Positions 15,906 through 24,292 of a stretch of 64,000 nucleotides of DNA are shown here, in pieces. The notes beneath the pieces are model-generated. The model searched no databases. It saw only the letters and a program-made list of their open reading frames with translations, and had not been told where the DNA came from. The translations under genes and the position numbers were made by a program. Numbering within the stretch: position 1 is the stretch's first letter; every line of letters begins with the position of its first letter. Source of the stretch: Streptomyces yangpuensis (lineage in GTDB: Bacteria > Actinomycetota > Actinomycetes > Streptomycetales > Streptomycetaceae); assembly GCF_001005295.1 (NCBI RefSeq), contig NZ_LBMK01000003.1:264831-328830 (forward strand). The letters are read 5' to 3'.

Positions 15906-18524
15906 ATGGCCGACGAAACCACCCCCACCGCCGAGAATTCCGCGGAGGAGCAGCCCGTGCTGCGCATCGAGCCCGTCGGGCTCGAGACGGAGATGCAGCG
16001 CTCCTACCTCGACTACGCGATGTCCGTCATCGTCTCGCGTGCGCTGCCCGACGTGCGGGACGGCCTCAAGCCCGTCCACCGGCGCGTGCTGTACGCGATG
16101 TACGACGGCGGCTACCGGCCCGAGAAGGGCTTCTACAAGTGCGCCCGCGTCGTCGGCGACGTCATGGGCACCTACCACCCGCACGGTGACAGCTCCATCT
16201 ACGACGCCCTGGTCCGCCTGGCCCAGCCGTGGTCGATGCGCATGCCGCTGGTGGACTCCAACGGCAACTTCGGCTCCCCGGGCAACGACCCGGCGGCCGC
16301 CATGCGCTACACCGAGTGCAAGCTGATGCCGCTGGCCATGGAGATGCTCCGGGACATCGACGAGGAGACCGTCGACTTCCAGGACAACTACGACGGCCGC
16401 AACCAGGAGCCGACGGTCCTCCCGGCGCGCTTCCCGAACCTGCTGGTCAACGGCAGCGCCGGCATCGCGGTCGGTATGGCGACCAACATCCCGCCGCACA
16501 ACCTGCGCGAGGTCGCCGCCGGTGCCCAGTGGGCGCTGGAGCACCCGAACGCCACGCACGAGGAGCTCCAGGACGCGCTTCTGGAGCGCATCAAGGGCCC
16601 GGACTTCCCGACCGGCGCCCTCGTCGTGGGCCGCAAGGGCATCGAGGAGGCGTACCGGACCGGGCGCGGCTCCATCACGATGCGCGCGGTGGTCGAGGTC
16701 GAGGAGATCCAGAACCGCCAGTGCCTGGTGGTCACGGAGCTCCCGTACCAGACCAACCCCGACAACCTCGCGCAGAAGATCGCCGACCTGGTCAAGGACG
16801 GCAAGATCGGCGGCATCGCCGACGTCCGCGACGAGACCTCCTCGCGGACCGGCCAGCGCCTGGTGATCGTGCTCAAGCGCGATGCCGTCGCCAAGGTCGT
16901 GCTGAACAACCTCTACAAGCACACCGATCTGCAGACGAACTTCGGCGCGAACATGCTGGCGCTGGTGGACGGGGTGCCGCGCACCCTGTCGATCGACGCC
17001 TTCATCCGCCACTGGGTGACGCACCAGATCGAGGTCATCGTCCGGCGTACGCGCTTCCGCCTGCGCAAGGCCGAGGAGCGCGCCCACATCCTGCGCGGTC
17101 TGCTCAAGGCCCTGGATGCCATCGACGAGGTCATCGCGCTGATCCGGCGCAGCAACACGGTCGAGATCGCGCGCGAGGGCCTGATGGGCCTGCTGGAGAT
17201 CGACGAGATCCAGGCGAACGCGATCCTGGAGATGCAGCTGCGCCGCCTCGCCGCCCTGGAGCGGCAGAAGATCGTCGCCGAGCACGACGAGCTCCAGGCC
17301 CGGATCAACGAGTACAACGCGATCCTGGCCTCCGAGGACCGCCAGCGCTCCATCGTCAGCGAGGAACTGGCCGCGCTCGTCGAGAAGTTCGGCGACGACC
17401 GGCGTTCCAAGCTGGTGCCCTTCGACGGTGACATGTCCATCGAGGACCTGATCGCCGAAGAGGACATCGTCGTCACCATCACGCACGGCGGTTACGTCAA
17501 GCGCACCAAGACCGAGGACTACCGCTCGCAGAAGCGCGGCGGCAAGGGCGTGCGCGGGACGAAGCTGAAGCAGGACGACCTGGTCGACCACTTCTTCGTC
17601 TCCACCACGCACCACTGGCTGCTGTTCTTCACGAACAAGGGCCGGGTCTACCGGTCCAAGGCGTACGAGCTGCCGGACGCCGGCCGGGACGCGCGCGGGC
17701 AGCACGTGGCGAACCTGCTGGCCTTCCAGCCGGACGAGAAGATCGCGCAGATCCTCGCCATCCGCGACTACGAGGCGGCGCCCTACCTGATCCTGGCCAC
17801 CAAGGGCGGCCTGGTGAAGAAGACGGCGCTCAAGGACTACGACTCGCCGCGTTCCGGCGGTGTCATCGCCATCAACCTCCGGGAGACCGGCGCCGACGGC
17901 GCCGACGGCACCGCTGACGAGCTGATCGGCGCCGAGCTGGTGTCCGCCGAGGACGACCTGCTGCTGATCAGCAAGAAGGCGCAGTCGATCCGCTTCACGG
18001 CGACCGACGACGCGCTGCGCCCGATGGGCCGCGCGACCTCGGGCGTGAAGGGCATGAGTTTCCGGGAAGGAGACGAACTGCTCTCCATGAGCGTGGTCCG
18101 GCCCGGTACGTTCGTCTTCACCGCGACCGACGGCGGCTACGCCAAGCGGACGGCGGTCGACGAGTACCGCGTCCAGGGTCGTGGCGGTCTGGGCATCAAG
18201 GCCGCGAAGATCGTGGAGGACCGCGGGTCCCTCGTCGGGGCGCTCGTGGTGGACGAAACGGACGAGATTCTCGCCATCACGCTCAGCGGTGGTGTGATTC
18301 GTACGCGCGTCAATGAAGTCAGGGAGACCGGCCGTGACACCATGGGCGTCCAGCTGATCAACCTGGGCAAGCGTGATGCCGTGGTCGGCATCGCCCGCAA
18401 CGCCGAGGCCGGTCAGGAAGCTGACGAGGTCGAGGCCGACGAGAACGAGACCGAGGCGGCCGACGCACAGGCCGTCGAGGCAGCCGAGGGCACGCAGCCT
18501 TCGGCCGGGGAGCACGAGGAGTAA
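15906..18524 (+). CDS. gyrA: DNA gyrase subunit A
   Basis: An 872-residue breakage-reunion subunit of gyrase. Catalytic tyrosine is Y135 in AMRYTECKL. The quinolone region reads HPHGDSSIYD, with serine and aspartate at the positions equivalent to E. coli S83 and D87, so no classical resistance change is visible. The C-terminal beta-pinwheel has the GyrA box QKRGGKG. The extreme C-terminus (about 40 residues) is a strongly acidic tail (EADEVEADENETEAAD), a known type of supercoiling-modulating tail. RBS AAAGGA lies upstream of the ATG at 15906. It forms an operon with gyrB and the next gene. Confidence 0.97.
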   Translation: MADETTPTAENSAEEQPVLRIEPVGLETEMQRSYLDYAMSVIVSRALPDVRDGLKPVHRRVLYAMYDGGYRPEKGFYKCARVVGDVMGTYHPHGDSSIYDALVRLAQPWSMRMPLVDSNGNFGSPGNDPAAAMRYTECKLMPLAMEMLRDIDEETVDFQDNYDGRNQEPTVLPARFPNLLVNGSAGIAVGMATNIPPHNLREVAAGAQWALEHPNATHEELQDALLERIKGPDFPTGALVVGRKGIEEAYRTGRGSITMRAVVEVEEIQNRQCLVVTELPYQTNPDNLAQKIADLVKDGKIGGIADVRDETSSRTGQRLVIVLKRDAVAKVVLNNLYKHTDLQTNFGANMLALVDGVPRTLSIDAFIRHWVTHQIEVIVRRTRFRLRKAEERAHILRGLLKALDAIDEVIALIRRSNTVEIAREGLMGLLEIDEIQANAILEMQLRRLAALERQKIVAEHDELQARINEYNAILASEDRQRSIVSEELAALVEKFGDDRRSKLVPFDGDMSIEDLIAEEDIVVTITHGGYVKRTKTEDYRSQKRGGKGVRGTKLKQDDLVDHFFVSTTHHWLLFFTNKGRVYRSKAYELPDAGRDARGQHVANLLAFQPDEKIAQILAIRDYEAAPYLILATKGGLVKKTALKDYDSPRSGGVIAINLRETGADGADGTADELIGAELVSAEDDLLLISKKAQSIRFTATDDALRPMGRATSGVKGMSFREGDELLSMSVVRPGTFVFTATDGGYAKRTAVDEYRVQGRGGLGIKAAKIVEDRGSLVGALVVDETDEILAITLSGGVIRTRVNEVRETGRDTMGVQLINLGKRDAVVGIARNAEAGQEADEVEADENETEAADAQAVEAAEGTQPSAGEHEE

Positions 18525-18527
18525 GTC

Positions 18528-19175
18528 GTGAGTGGAGCCACGGGCGCCGGACCGGCCAAGACTGGAGCGAACGGTGCCCGTGGCCCCGCCGCGGACTCCC
18601 AGGGGGGAACCGTGACGGACACCCGAGGACCGCAGGCACCGGACGGGGCCGAGGCCGAGCCCGCTGCCGGCACGGACAAGCCCGCGCAGCCGTACCAGCC
18701 GCCGCAGGCCTACGCGGCCCCCACGGGCCCGGGTGCGCCGCGCGGCGGCGGCGCGGGCGCCACCACCCAGCGCAAGCCGCGTACACCGGTGCGTACGGCG
18801 CCCAGGACGCGCAAGGCGCGGCTGCGGGTGGCCAAGGCCGACCCGTGGTCGGTGATGAAGGTCAGCTTCCTGCTGTCGATCGCGCTGGGCATCTGCACGA
18901 TCGTGGCGGCGGCGGTGCTGTGGATGGTCATGGACGCGATGGGCGTCTTCTCGACCGTCGGCGGCACGATCAGCGAGGCGACCGGTTCGAACGAGGGCAA
19001 CGGATTCGACCTCCAGGCGTTCATGTCGCTGCCGCGCGTGCTGATCTTCACGTCGGTGATCGCGGTGATCGACGTGGTGCTGGCGACGGCCCTGGCGACG
19101 CTGGGCGCGTTCATCTACAACCTGTCGGCGGGATTCGTCGGCGGCGTCGAGCTCACCCTCGCCGAGGACGAGTAG
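18528..19175 (+). CDS. DUF3566 transmembrane protein
   Basis: A 215-residue membrane protein of the actinobacterial DUF3566 family, nearly always just downstream of gyrA. The N-terminal 85 residues are disordered and rich in A, G and P. A basic stretch (RTAPRTRKARLRVAKADPWSVMKVSF) follows, then two membrane segments (about 112-132 and 169-196). The loop between them contains NGFDLQAFMSLPRV. Starts GTG at 18528, three bases after the gyrA stop; a later GTG at 18612 is also possible. Function unknown. Linkage to gyrase suggests co-regulation, and a role at the membrane in replication or division is inference only. Confidence 0.85.
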   Translation: MSGATGAGPAKTGANGARGPAADSQGGTVTDTRGPQAPDGAEAEPAAGTDKPAQPYQPPQAYAAPTGPGAPRGGGAGATTQRKPRTPVRTAPRTRKARLRVAKADPWSVMKVSFLLSIALGICTIVAAAVLWMVMDAMGVFSTVGGTISEATGSNEGNGFDLQAFMSLPRVLIFTSVIAVIDVVLATALATLGAFIYNLSAGFVGGVELTLAEDE

Positions 19176-19239
19176 GCCTCCCGGCGGAGCGCCTGCGAGG
19201 GGTCGGATGACCTGCGCAGACGCCCCCCGGGAACGGATT

Positions 19240-19268
19240 TTGGCCTGACCGGGTCTGTGCGCTAATCT
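19240..19268 (+). promoter_or_regulatory. tRNA-Ile promoter
   Basis: TTGGCC (19240-19245), a 17-base spacer and TAATCT (19263-19268), about 26 bases before the tRNA. Good spacing and a good -10 for the housekeeping sigma factor. Confidence 0.55.
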
Positions 19269-19293
19269 TCAGGAGTCAGCGCGCAGCGCGGAT

Positions 19294-19367
19294 GGGGCTA
19301 TAGCTCAGTTGGTTAGAGCGCATCCCTGATAAGGATGAGGCCACAGGTTCAAATCCTGTTAGCCCCA
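19294..19367 (+). tRNA. tRNA-Ile (GAT)
   Basis: A 74-base cloverleaf. Acceptor GGGGCTA pairs with TAGCCCC plus discriminator A. D-loop AGCTCAGTTGGTTAGAGC. The anticodon arm CATCC-CTGATAA-GGATG gives anticodon GAT. The T-arm has GTTCAAATC. CCA is not encoded. Confidence 0.97.
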
Positions 19368-19375
19368 CAGTGTCG

Positions 19376-19406
19376 AAGACCCCCAGGCCCATGGCCTGGG
19401 GGTCTT
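19376..19406 (+). terminator. tRNA-Ile terminator
   Basis: A 14-bp perfect stem (19376-19389 with 19393-19406) and a 3-base loop, followed by CTTCG, nine bases after the tRNA. Confidence 0.8.
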
Positions 19407-19512
19407 CTTCGTCGGGCCAGTTGGCGCACCGGCAGGTCACCGATCGGTATCGGTCGGTGTGTATTGTTGGGCGCCAGAAGTCCCCTACGTCAACGAAAGA
19501 CGAGGTCGCGCG

Positions 19513-19647
19513 GTGAAGAAGCTGCTCCTGGTCGCACTGGCCGCCATCGGCGGGCTCCTCGTGTACCGCCAGATCCAGGCGGACCGCGCCGAGCAGGACC
19601 TGTGGACGGAGGCAACCGACTCCGTGCCCTCTGGTTCCGGTGTGTGA
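19513..19647 (+). CDS. DLW-39 family small protein
   Basis: A 44-residue protein with the invariant DLW motif that names the DLW-39 family (QADRAEQDLWTEATDSV). N-terminus VKKLLLVALAAIGGLLVYRQ looks like a membrane anchor or uncleaved signal helix. Start is GTG at 19513. The frame is open 18 codons upstream, but that portion covers the leader. A strong terminator follows at 19669. Found near gyrA in many Streptomyces; function unknown. Confidence 0.85.
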   Translation: MKKLLLVALAAIGGLLVYRQIQADRAEQDLWTEATDSVPSGSGV

Positions 19648-19668
19648 GACCGAAGGCTCAAGTTCATG

Positions 19669-19698
19669 AAGCCCCGGCTGCCGCTGCGGCCGGGGCTT
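19669..19698 (+). terminator. terminator after DLW-39 gene
   Basis: A 10-bp perfect stem AAGCCCCGGC / GCCGGGGCTT with a 10-base loop, then TTGTGCTGCT. Confidence 0.75.
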
Positions 19699-19770
19699 TG
19701 TGCTGCTCTGTGACGAAAACTTACGTTTTGCAAAGATTTGGCTTGCGGTAGCAAACTCGGGGTGGGCGTG

Positions 19771-21081
19771 ATGGGTCGGGTACGGACGTCGGTGTGGGCG
19801 GTGGCCCTCGGCACGGTGGTGGCCGGTGTGCCCGTGGCCGCGTACGCCGGGGAGAGCGCCCCCCGGCCGCTGCCCGCCTACCGCCCGGCCGACGGCGCCG
19901 TGCCGGTCGAGGGCAAGCCCTCCTCGGCCGACGCACCGCTCGTCGAGGCCGGGAAGACCTACGAGGACACCATCGGGCCGGGGCCGCGCTTCTACCGCCT
20001 CGTCCTGGCCGGCGACGGCTCCAACGCCTACGTGAGCGCTGTGGTCCGGCCCCCGGCGGGCGCCAAGGTCTCCGGCAGCGACGGCGTCGAGGTCGAGCTG
20101 ATCACCACGGCGGGGAAGTCCTGCGACAACAGCACCGGCCGCGCGACCTTCGGCTACGACCCCGTGCCCCTCGCCGCCGCCGGCGTCCGCTGGGGTACCG
20201 AGGACGAGTTGTGCGCGGCCTCCGGTGTCTACTACGCGAAGGTCACCCGGACTTCGGCCAAGGACTCCGACCAGAGCCCCTGGCCGCTGGAACTGAAGGT
20301 GCAGCGCGAACCGGGCCGCGGCGCGGGCGCCCCGACCACCGCGCCCAGCGGCCGGCCCACGGAGGCGCCGTCCCTGCCCGGCACCGAGGCGGTCGGCCGC
20401 GCCGGCGGCACCGGCTTCAACGACGCGCGGGCCCTGGGCGCCGGAGTGTGGCGCGACGAGCTGCGGCCCGGGCAGACCCGCTGGTACCGCGTCCCGCTGG
20501 ACTGGGGGCAGCGGCTCGGCCTGGGGGCGGAGCTCTCCGCCGCCAGCGTGACCAAGAAGTACAGCTCCGCCTCGGGCGGACTGGCCGTCACCCTCTACAA
20601 CCCCTACCGGGCCGCGGTGGCGGGCAAGGACGTGTCCTACGACGGCGTGCAGGCGGGGGTCACCCTGGAGAAGACGCCCCCGGTGGACTACGTGAACCGT
20701 TTCTCCGGTGACCGGGAGACCCGGCCCGTCGGTGTCGCGGGCTGGTACTACATCGCCGTGACGATGGGCGGGAAGGTCGCCGACTTCACCGAGGACGCGG
20801 TCCCCGTCCCGCTGACGCTGCGGCTGGAGGTGGCCGGCACCCCGGCCAAGGGGCCCGCGTACAAGGAGGATCCGGCCGCGGGCGGCTTCGGGGTCGGGGC
20901 CGACGACCGGGCGGCGGCGAAGGAGGGCCTCACGGCCCCGGAGGCCGCCGAGGCGGCCGGGACCCGCTCGGTGATGCGCGTGGTCGCGAGCGCCGGATTC
21001 GGCGGCGGGACACTGCTGCTGGCGGTGCTGGGCGGCTGGGTCCTGCTCGGCCGGCGGGGACGCGGCGCTACATCTGCGTGA
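19771..21081 (+). CDS. secreted, C-terminally membrane-anchored protein
   Basis: About 436 residues. A signal peptide (RTSVWAVALGTVVAGVPVAAYA) is followed by a large extracellular part and a C-terminal membrane helix (FGGGTLLLAVLGGWVLL) ending in a basic tail (GRRGRGATSA). The extracellular part holds two beta-rich segments, each with a YRL/YRV-type strand and a cysteine pair in the first (KSCDNSTG...DELCAAS). I do not recognise a catalytic motif. Start could be this ATG or the GTG at 19768. It is convergent with, and overlaps by 14 bases, a Ser/Thr kinase gene. A partnership is possible but unproven. Confidence 0.75.
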   Translation: MGRVRTSVWAVALGTVVAGVPVAAYAGESAPRPLPAYRPADGAVPVEGKPSSADAPLVEAGKTYEDTIGPGPRFYRLVLAGDGSNAYVSAVVRPPAGAKVSGSDGVEVELITTAGKSCDNSTGRATFGYDPVPLAAAGVRWGTEDELCAASGVYYAKVTRTSAKDSDQSPWPLELKVQREPGRGAGAPTTAPSGRPTEAPSLPGTEAVGRAGGTGFNDARALGAGVWRDELRPGQTRWYRVPLDWGQRLGLGAELSAASVTKKYSSASGGLAVTLYNPYRAAVAGKDVSYDGVQAGVTLEKTPPVDYVNRFSGDRETRPVGVAGWYYIAVTMGGKVADFTEDAVPVPLTLRLEVAGTPAKGPAYKEDPAAGGFGVGADDRAAAKEGLTAPEAAEAAGTRSVMRVVASAGFGGGTLLLAVLGGWVLLGRRGRGATSA

Positions 21082-22372
21082 GGGCCCAGACGCCAACCGC
21101 GAAGCACACCAGCGCCGCGGCGAGCAGCGAGGCCACCGCCTTCGGCGGGGGCGGTGCGATGCCGCCGCGCGCCGGGACCGCCGCGGTGGGTGCCCCGGGT
21201 GCGGCCGGTACGGCCGGCGGGGGCAGGTGGAAGCTGCCCGTCTCCGAAGAGCCGTACGCGGGCCCGTGCGCGGGTGCGTACGAGGGGCCGTGCGCGGGTG
21301 CCCCGACCGTGGCGGCGGCCTGTTGCGGGACGGCGGGCACCGTGGCGGCGGCACTGCGGGGATCGGCGACGGCGGGCACCGCGGCGGGCGCCTGCGGGGT
21401 CGCCGCGACAGTCGCGGCCGACCCGGAGGCGGCTGCGGAGGCGGCTGCGGAGGTGGCTGCGGACGGGGCCGTGCCCGTCGGCCGCTCGGGACCATCGGGG
21501 CCGTCGGGGCCGAAACCGGGCGGCAGCGGGCCGAGTTGGTCGAAGACCTCCACCGGATCCTCGTCCGGGGCGGGCGCGGGCAGCAGCTCCACGGCCGCGG
21601 CAAGGGCCTTGCGCGCCCCTGTGGCCGTCCGGAACCGGTTCTGGGGGTCGGGCTGCAGGAGGTTCGCGATGACGTCCCAGAGCGGGGCGGGAACGCCCTG
21701 CGGGGCGTCCGGGGTCCCGTGTGCGAGGAAGTGGTCCACCAGGGCCCGGGAGTCGGGCTTGCTCCCCTGGAGGAGGTACAGGGAGACCAGGCCCACGGCG
21801 AAGAGGTCCGCCGCGAAGTCGGGCTCCGCCCCCATCAGTTGCTCGGGCGCGAAATAGCCCGGCGTGCCGACCACGTAGTCGGTCTCGGTCAGGCGGGGCT
21901 CGCCCTTGCGCATGGAGATGCCGAAGTCGGACAGCCGCAGGTGCGGCCGCCCGCTTCCGGTGGCCTCCATGAGGATGTTGGCCGGTTTGATGTCGCGGTG
22001 CACGACGCCTTCCGCGTGCACCGCCGCCAGGCCCGACAGCAGCTGGTCGAGCAGGGTGCACACGAAGCGGGGCGGGAGGGGGCCGTAGTCCCCGATCACA
22101 TGGCCGAGGGAGCCGCCGCCGACCAGGTCCATGGTGAAGAGGACCTTGTCGTCGTCGGCCGCCCAGCTCGCCGGCGCCAGTACGTGCGGGTGGTCGATCC
22201 GCAGCGCCTGCTCCCGGACGAACCGCAGGAGCGTGTGGGCGTCGCTCTGCAGCAGCACCTTCGCGGCGACGTAGCGGCGACGGCGGTGGTCCCAGGCCCG
22301 CCACACGGCGCCCGCGCCACCGCGCCCGATCGGATCGATCAGCTCGTACCGGCCGGCGAAGACCTCACCCAT
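21068..22372 (-). CDS. Ser/Thr protein kinase with C-terminal membrane anchor
   Basis: A 434-residue Hanks-type kinase. Glycine loop IGRGGAGAVW (15-24), ATP lysine in YVAAKVLL, catalytic HRDIKPANIL (125-134), DFGIS at 149-153 and an APE-like APEQL. After the catalytic domain (about 1-270) comes a long A/P-rich linker. The protein ends in one membrane helix (LLAAALVCFAVGVWALTQM) with essentially nothing outside, so it is tail-anchored and has no PASTA or other sensor domain. It is the second gene after a small XRE regulator (45-base gap). Substrates unknown. Confidence 0.9.
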   Translation of the reverse strand: MGEVFAGRYELIDPIGRGGAGAVWRAWDHRRRRYVAAKVLLQSDAHTLLRFVREQALRIDHPHVLAPASWAADDDKVLFTMDLVGGGSLGHVIGDYGPLPPRFVCTLLDQLLSGLAAVHAEGVVHRDIKPANILMEATGSGRPHLRLSDFGISMRKGEPRLTETDYVVGTPGYFAPEQLMGAEPDFAADLFAVGLVSLYLLQGSKPDSRALVDHFLAHGTPDAPQGVPAPLWDVIANLLQPDPQNRFRTATGARKALAAAVELLPAPAPDEDPVEVFDQLGPLPPGFGPDGPDGPERPTGTAPSAATSAAASAAASGSAATVAATPQAPAAVPAVADPRSAAATVPAVPQQAAATVGAPAHGPSYAPAHGPAYGSSETGSFHLPPPAVPAAPGAPTAAVPARGGIAPPPPKAVASLLAAALVCFAVGVWALTQM

Positions 22373-22417
22373 GGCTGCGCCCGTCCCCCGTCACCCGGTT
22401 GTCCGTCGTCGTGCTTG

Positions 22418-22966
22418 TCAGTTCTGGTGCGCCTCGTAGTGGGCGACCGCGTCCGAGGTGCGGCCCGCTCCGTACACCCGGAGGAACTCTGCCAGTTCCG
22501 GGTGGCTGGGGGCGAGGCTGTTCGCCGCGTCGATGATGTCGCCGGCCGCGGAGACCGAGCGCAGCAGCGACTGGATCTCGCGGACCACGCGCTTGACGGT
22601 GGGTGCGCCGGAACCGGTGGTGGTCTGGCCGCTGCTGCTGAGGACGGATCCCCCCTGGGTCTTCTTGATCTCGTCCATCCGGTCGGTCGCCTCCGCCGCG
22701 CTGACGCTGCCGTCGGCCACCTGTCCGGCGAGGTCCTGGAGGGCCTGGACGCGCTGGACCACGGCAGGATTTCCGATCTTGGCGCGCTGGCCGCTCATCA
22801 GCTGGGACAGCATGGGCGCCGACAGTCCGAGTACTGCAGCGAGACGGGCCTGGTTCAGGCCGAGGTCGTCTATGAGCCTGCGGAAGAGCGCCCCCAGCGG
22901 CTCTCCGTACCAGCTTCGCTGGAGTTCTCTGGCTCTGGCCGTGGCCTCTTGCTGCACTGCGTCCAC
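22418..22966 (-). CDS. XRE-type helix-turn-helix regulator
   Basis: A 182-residue DNA-binding protein. The helix-turn-helix is LGLNQARLAAVLGLSAPMLSQLMSGQRAKIGNP near the N-terminus. A flexible S/T/G stretch follows (SVLSSSGQTTTGSG), then a C-terminal helical domain (VKRVVREIQSLLRSVSAAGDIIDAANSL). The GTG at 22966 is preferred because AAGGGGAG precedes it. The open frame to 23044 lacks such a site. Directly upstream of the kinase gene in the same direction, so it may control or be controlled by the kinase. Target genes unknown. Confidence 0.82.
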   Translation of the reverse strand: MDAVQQEATARARELQRSWYGEPLGALFRRLIDDLGLNQARLAAVLGLSAPMLSQLMSGQRAKIGNPAVVQRVQALQDLAGQVADGSVSAAEATDRMDEIKKTQGGSVLSSSGQTTTGSGAPTVKRVVREIQSLLRSVSAAGDIIDAANSLAPSHPELAEFLRVYGAGRTSDAVAHYEAHQN

Positions 22967-23045
22967 TCTTACTACTCCCCTTCGCTGGTGCGAACCTCGC
23001 GAGCATCTTACGGAGAGTGGTCGCAGGGCGGGAGTCCCTATCATT

Positions 23046-23076
23046 TTGCGAGATGAGGGGGTAGACCCGGTACTCT
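23046..23076 (+). promoter_or_regulatory. possible tRNA-Ala promoter
   Basis: TTGCGA (23046-23051) and TACTCT (23071-23076) are separated by 19 bases, about 50 bases before the tRNA. The spacer is slightly long. Confidence 0.4.
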
Positions 23077-23128
23077 GTTCTGCGGAACGACCACATCCCT
23101 CACGCGGGACCGGTGCGTCCAGTTCCCT

Positions 23129-23201
23129 GGGGCCTTAGCTCAGTTGGTAGAGCGCTGCCTTTGCAAGGCAGATGTCAGGAGTTCGAATCTCCTAGGCTCC
23201 A
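23129..23201 (+). tRNA. tRNA-Ala (TGC)
   Basis: A 73-base cloverleaf. Acceptor GGGGCCT pairs with AGGCTCC, leaving the G3-U70 wobble that is the alanine identity element. The anticodon arm CTGCC-TTTGCAA-GGCAG gives TGC. T-loop GTTCGAATC. CCA is not encoded. Confidence 0.97.
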
Positions 23202-23206
23202 CATCC

Positions 23207-23250
23207 AAATGCCCTCTGATCTGCGAAAACGCGGCTCAGGGGGCATTTTT
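23207..23250 (+). terminator. tRNA-Ala terminator
   Basis: A 13-bp stem with one G-U pair (23207-23219 with 23236-23248) ending in a T-run (CATTTTT), the clearest classical intrinsic terminator in the window. Confidence 0.85.
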
Positions 23251-23644
23251 CATGCCCTCGGACGGCGAAGGTCTGCCCGGCCGTTCCTCCCCGGGATGCC
23301 CCCGGCGGCACCGGGCGCGGGGCCTGCGGTGCAGCTCCCCCGGTGCAGCTCCCCCCGTGCCGCGGTCCGTTCGCGGCGGACCCCGCCGCCGGGCGGCCTT
23401 CCGGCCCCGCCCTGAACGGAGTTGGCTGTCCGGGTCCGGCACGTCTTCCGGGCAGTCGGGCAGCGCCGGTGGAACGAGCCGGCGCCGTGTCTTCCCGTCC
23501 CTTCCCGTCCCTTCCCGGACCGTTCCCGCGGGCCGTGCGTCCCCCGGACGGGCCCGTCGCTGGGCCGCCCGCCGCCCGGTGGCGGACAGTGGGGAGAAGG
23601 GCATCGACACCAGGGGGGAACCCGCACGCCGGAGGCGTACAGAC
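23251..23644. other. non-coding spacer with short tandem repeat
   Basis: 394 very GC-rich bases with no convincing gene. The decamer CTTCCCGTCC is repeated in tandem at 23491, 23501 and (imperfectly) 23511. The long open frames here have no ribosome site and merely extend the LysM frame. Confidence 0.5.
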
Positions 23645-24190
23645 ATGGGACTCTTCGACTTCCTGAAGTCCGACAAGAAGAAGGCGCACGAGAGCGCCGG
23701 CAGGGCCAAGGAGCAGGCGCAGCAGCAGGCGGACGAGGGGGCGGGCCGCTCCAGGAGCGCCGCGGCCGACGCCGCCTCGGCGACGAGGGCCGCCGCCGAG
23801 CGCATGGCGGCCGCCGCGCCGCCCAGGCCGGGGCCCGCCCCCGCGACCCCGACCCCCGGCTCGGCGGCGCACAAGGCGGTGCCCGCACCGCCCAGGCCCG
23901 CCGCGATGCCGAAGCCCGCGCCGCCCTCCACCCCGCCAGGGGCGGCGCACACACCCACACCCCACTCGGCCGCGCACAAGGCGGTGCCCGCGGCCCCGGT
24001 GGCCAAGCCGGGGCCCGCCGCCCAGAAGCGCACCTACACCGTCCAGCAGGGCGACACGCTCGCCGCGATCGCCGGCCGTGAGCTCGGCAACGAGGCACGC
24101 TGGCGCGAGCTCTACGCCATGAACAGAGGCGTCATCGGCGCCAACCCCGACCTCGTGCCGCCGGGCGCGGTCCTGACGCTCCCCGCCTGA
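23645..24190 (+). CDS. LysM-domain protein without signal peptide
   Basis: A 181-residue protein starting MGLFDFLKSDKKKAHESAGRAKEQ. There is no signal peptide, then an alanine-rich charged helix (about 15-60). A P/A-rich linker with a repeated AHKAVPA motif follows. A C-terminal LysM-like domain spans about 128-181 (TYTVQQGDTLAAIAGRELGNEARWRELYAMN). LysM normally binds peptidoglycan or chitin outside the cell, so absence of a secretion signal is odd; similar soluble LysM proteins are widespread in actinobacteria. The ATG at 23645 was chosen over upstream possibilities by its characteristic MGLFDFLK start. Confidence 0.8.
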   Translation: MGLFDFLKSDKKKAHESAGRAKEQAQQQADEGAGRSRSAAADAASATRAAAERMAAAAPPRPGPAPATPTPGSAAHKAVPAPPRPAAMPKPAPPSTPPGAAHTPTPHSAAHKAVPAAPVAKPGPAAQKRTYTVQQGDTLAAIAGRELGNEARWRELYAMNRGVIGANPDLVPPGAVLTLPA

Positions 24191-24215
24191 CCGCCCGGCT
24201 CCGCCGGCACACCGA

Positions 24216-24258
24216 CGTGGATGGGCCCGGACCCCCGAGGGGTCCGGGCCCATCCACG
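24216..24258. terminator. bidirectional terminator
   Basis: A 20-bp perfect stem (24216-24235 with 24239-24258) and a CGA loop, between the convergent LysM and DUF5324 genes. Confidence 0.85.
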
Positions 24259-24292
24259 ATGCCGGAACGTCCTGGTGCGAGGTGCCTGGTGC

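Noticed and set aside
13719..18515. A 1598-codon open frame antisense to gyrB-gyrA
   Set aside because: It mirrors the codon bias of the real genes (high third-position GC), has no ribosome site or recognisable domain, and gyrA/gyrB are certain on the other strand.
19441..19466. ACCGATCGG / ATCGGTCGGT sequence before the DLW-39 gene as another PaaR site
   Set aside because: The half-sites are out of register with the ACCG-NN-CG-NN-CGGT spacing; probably chance.
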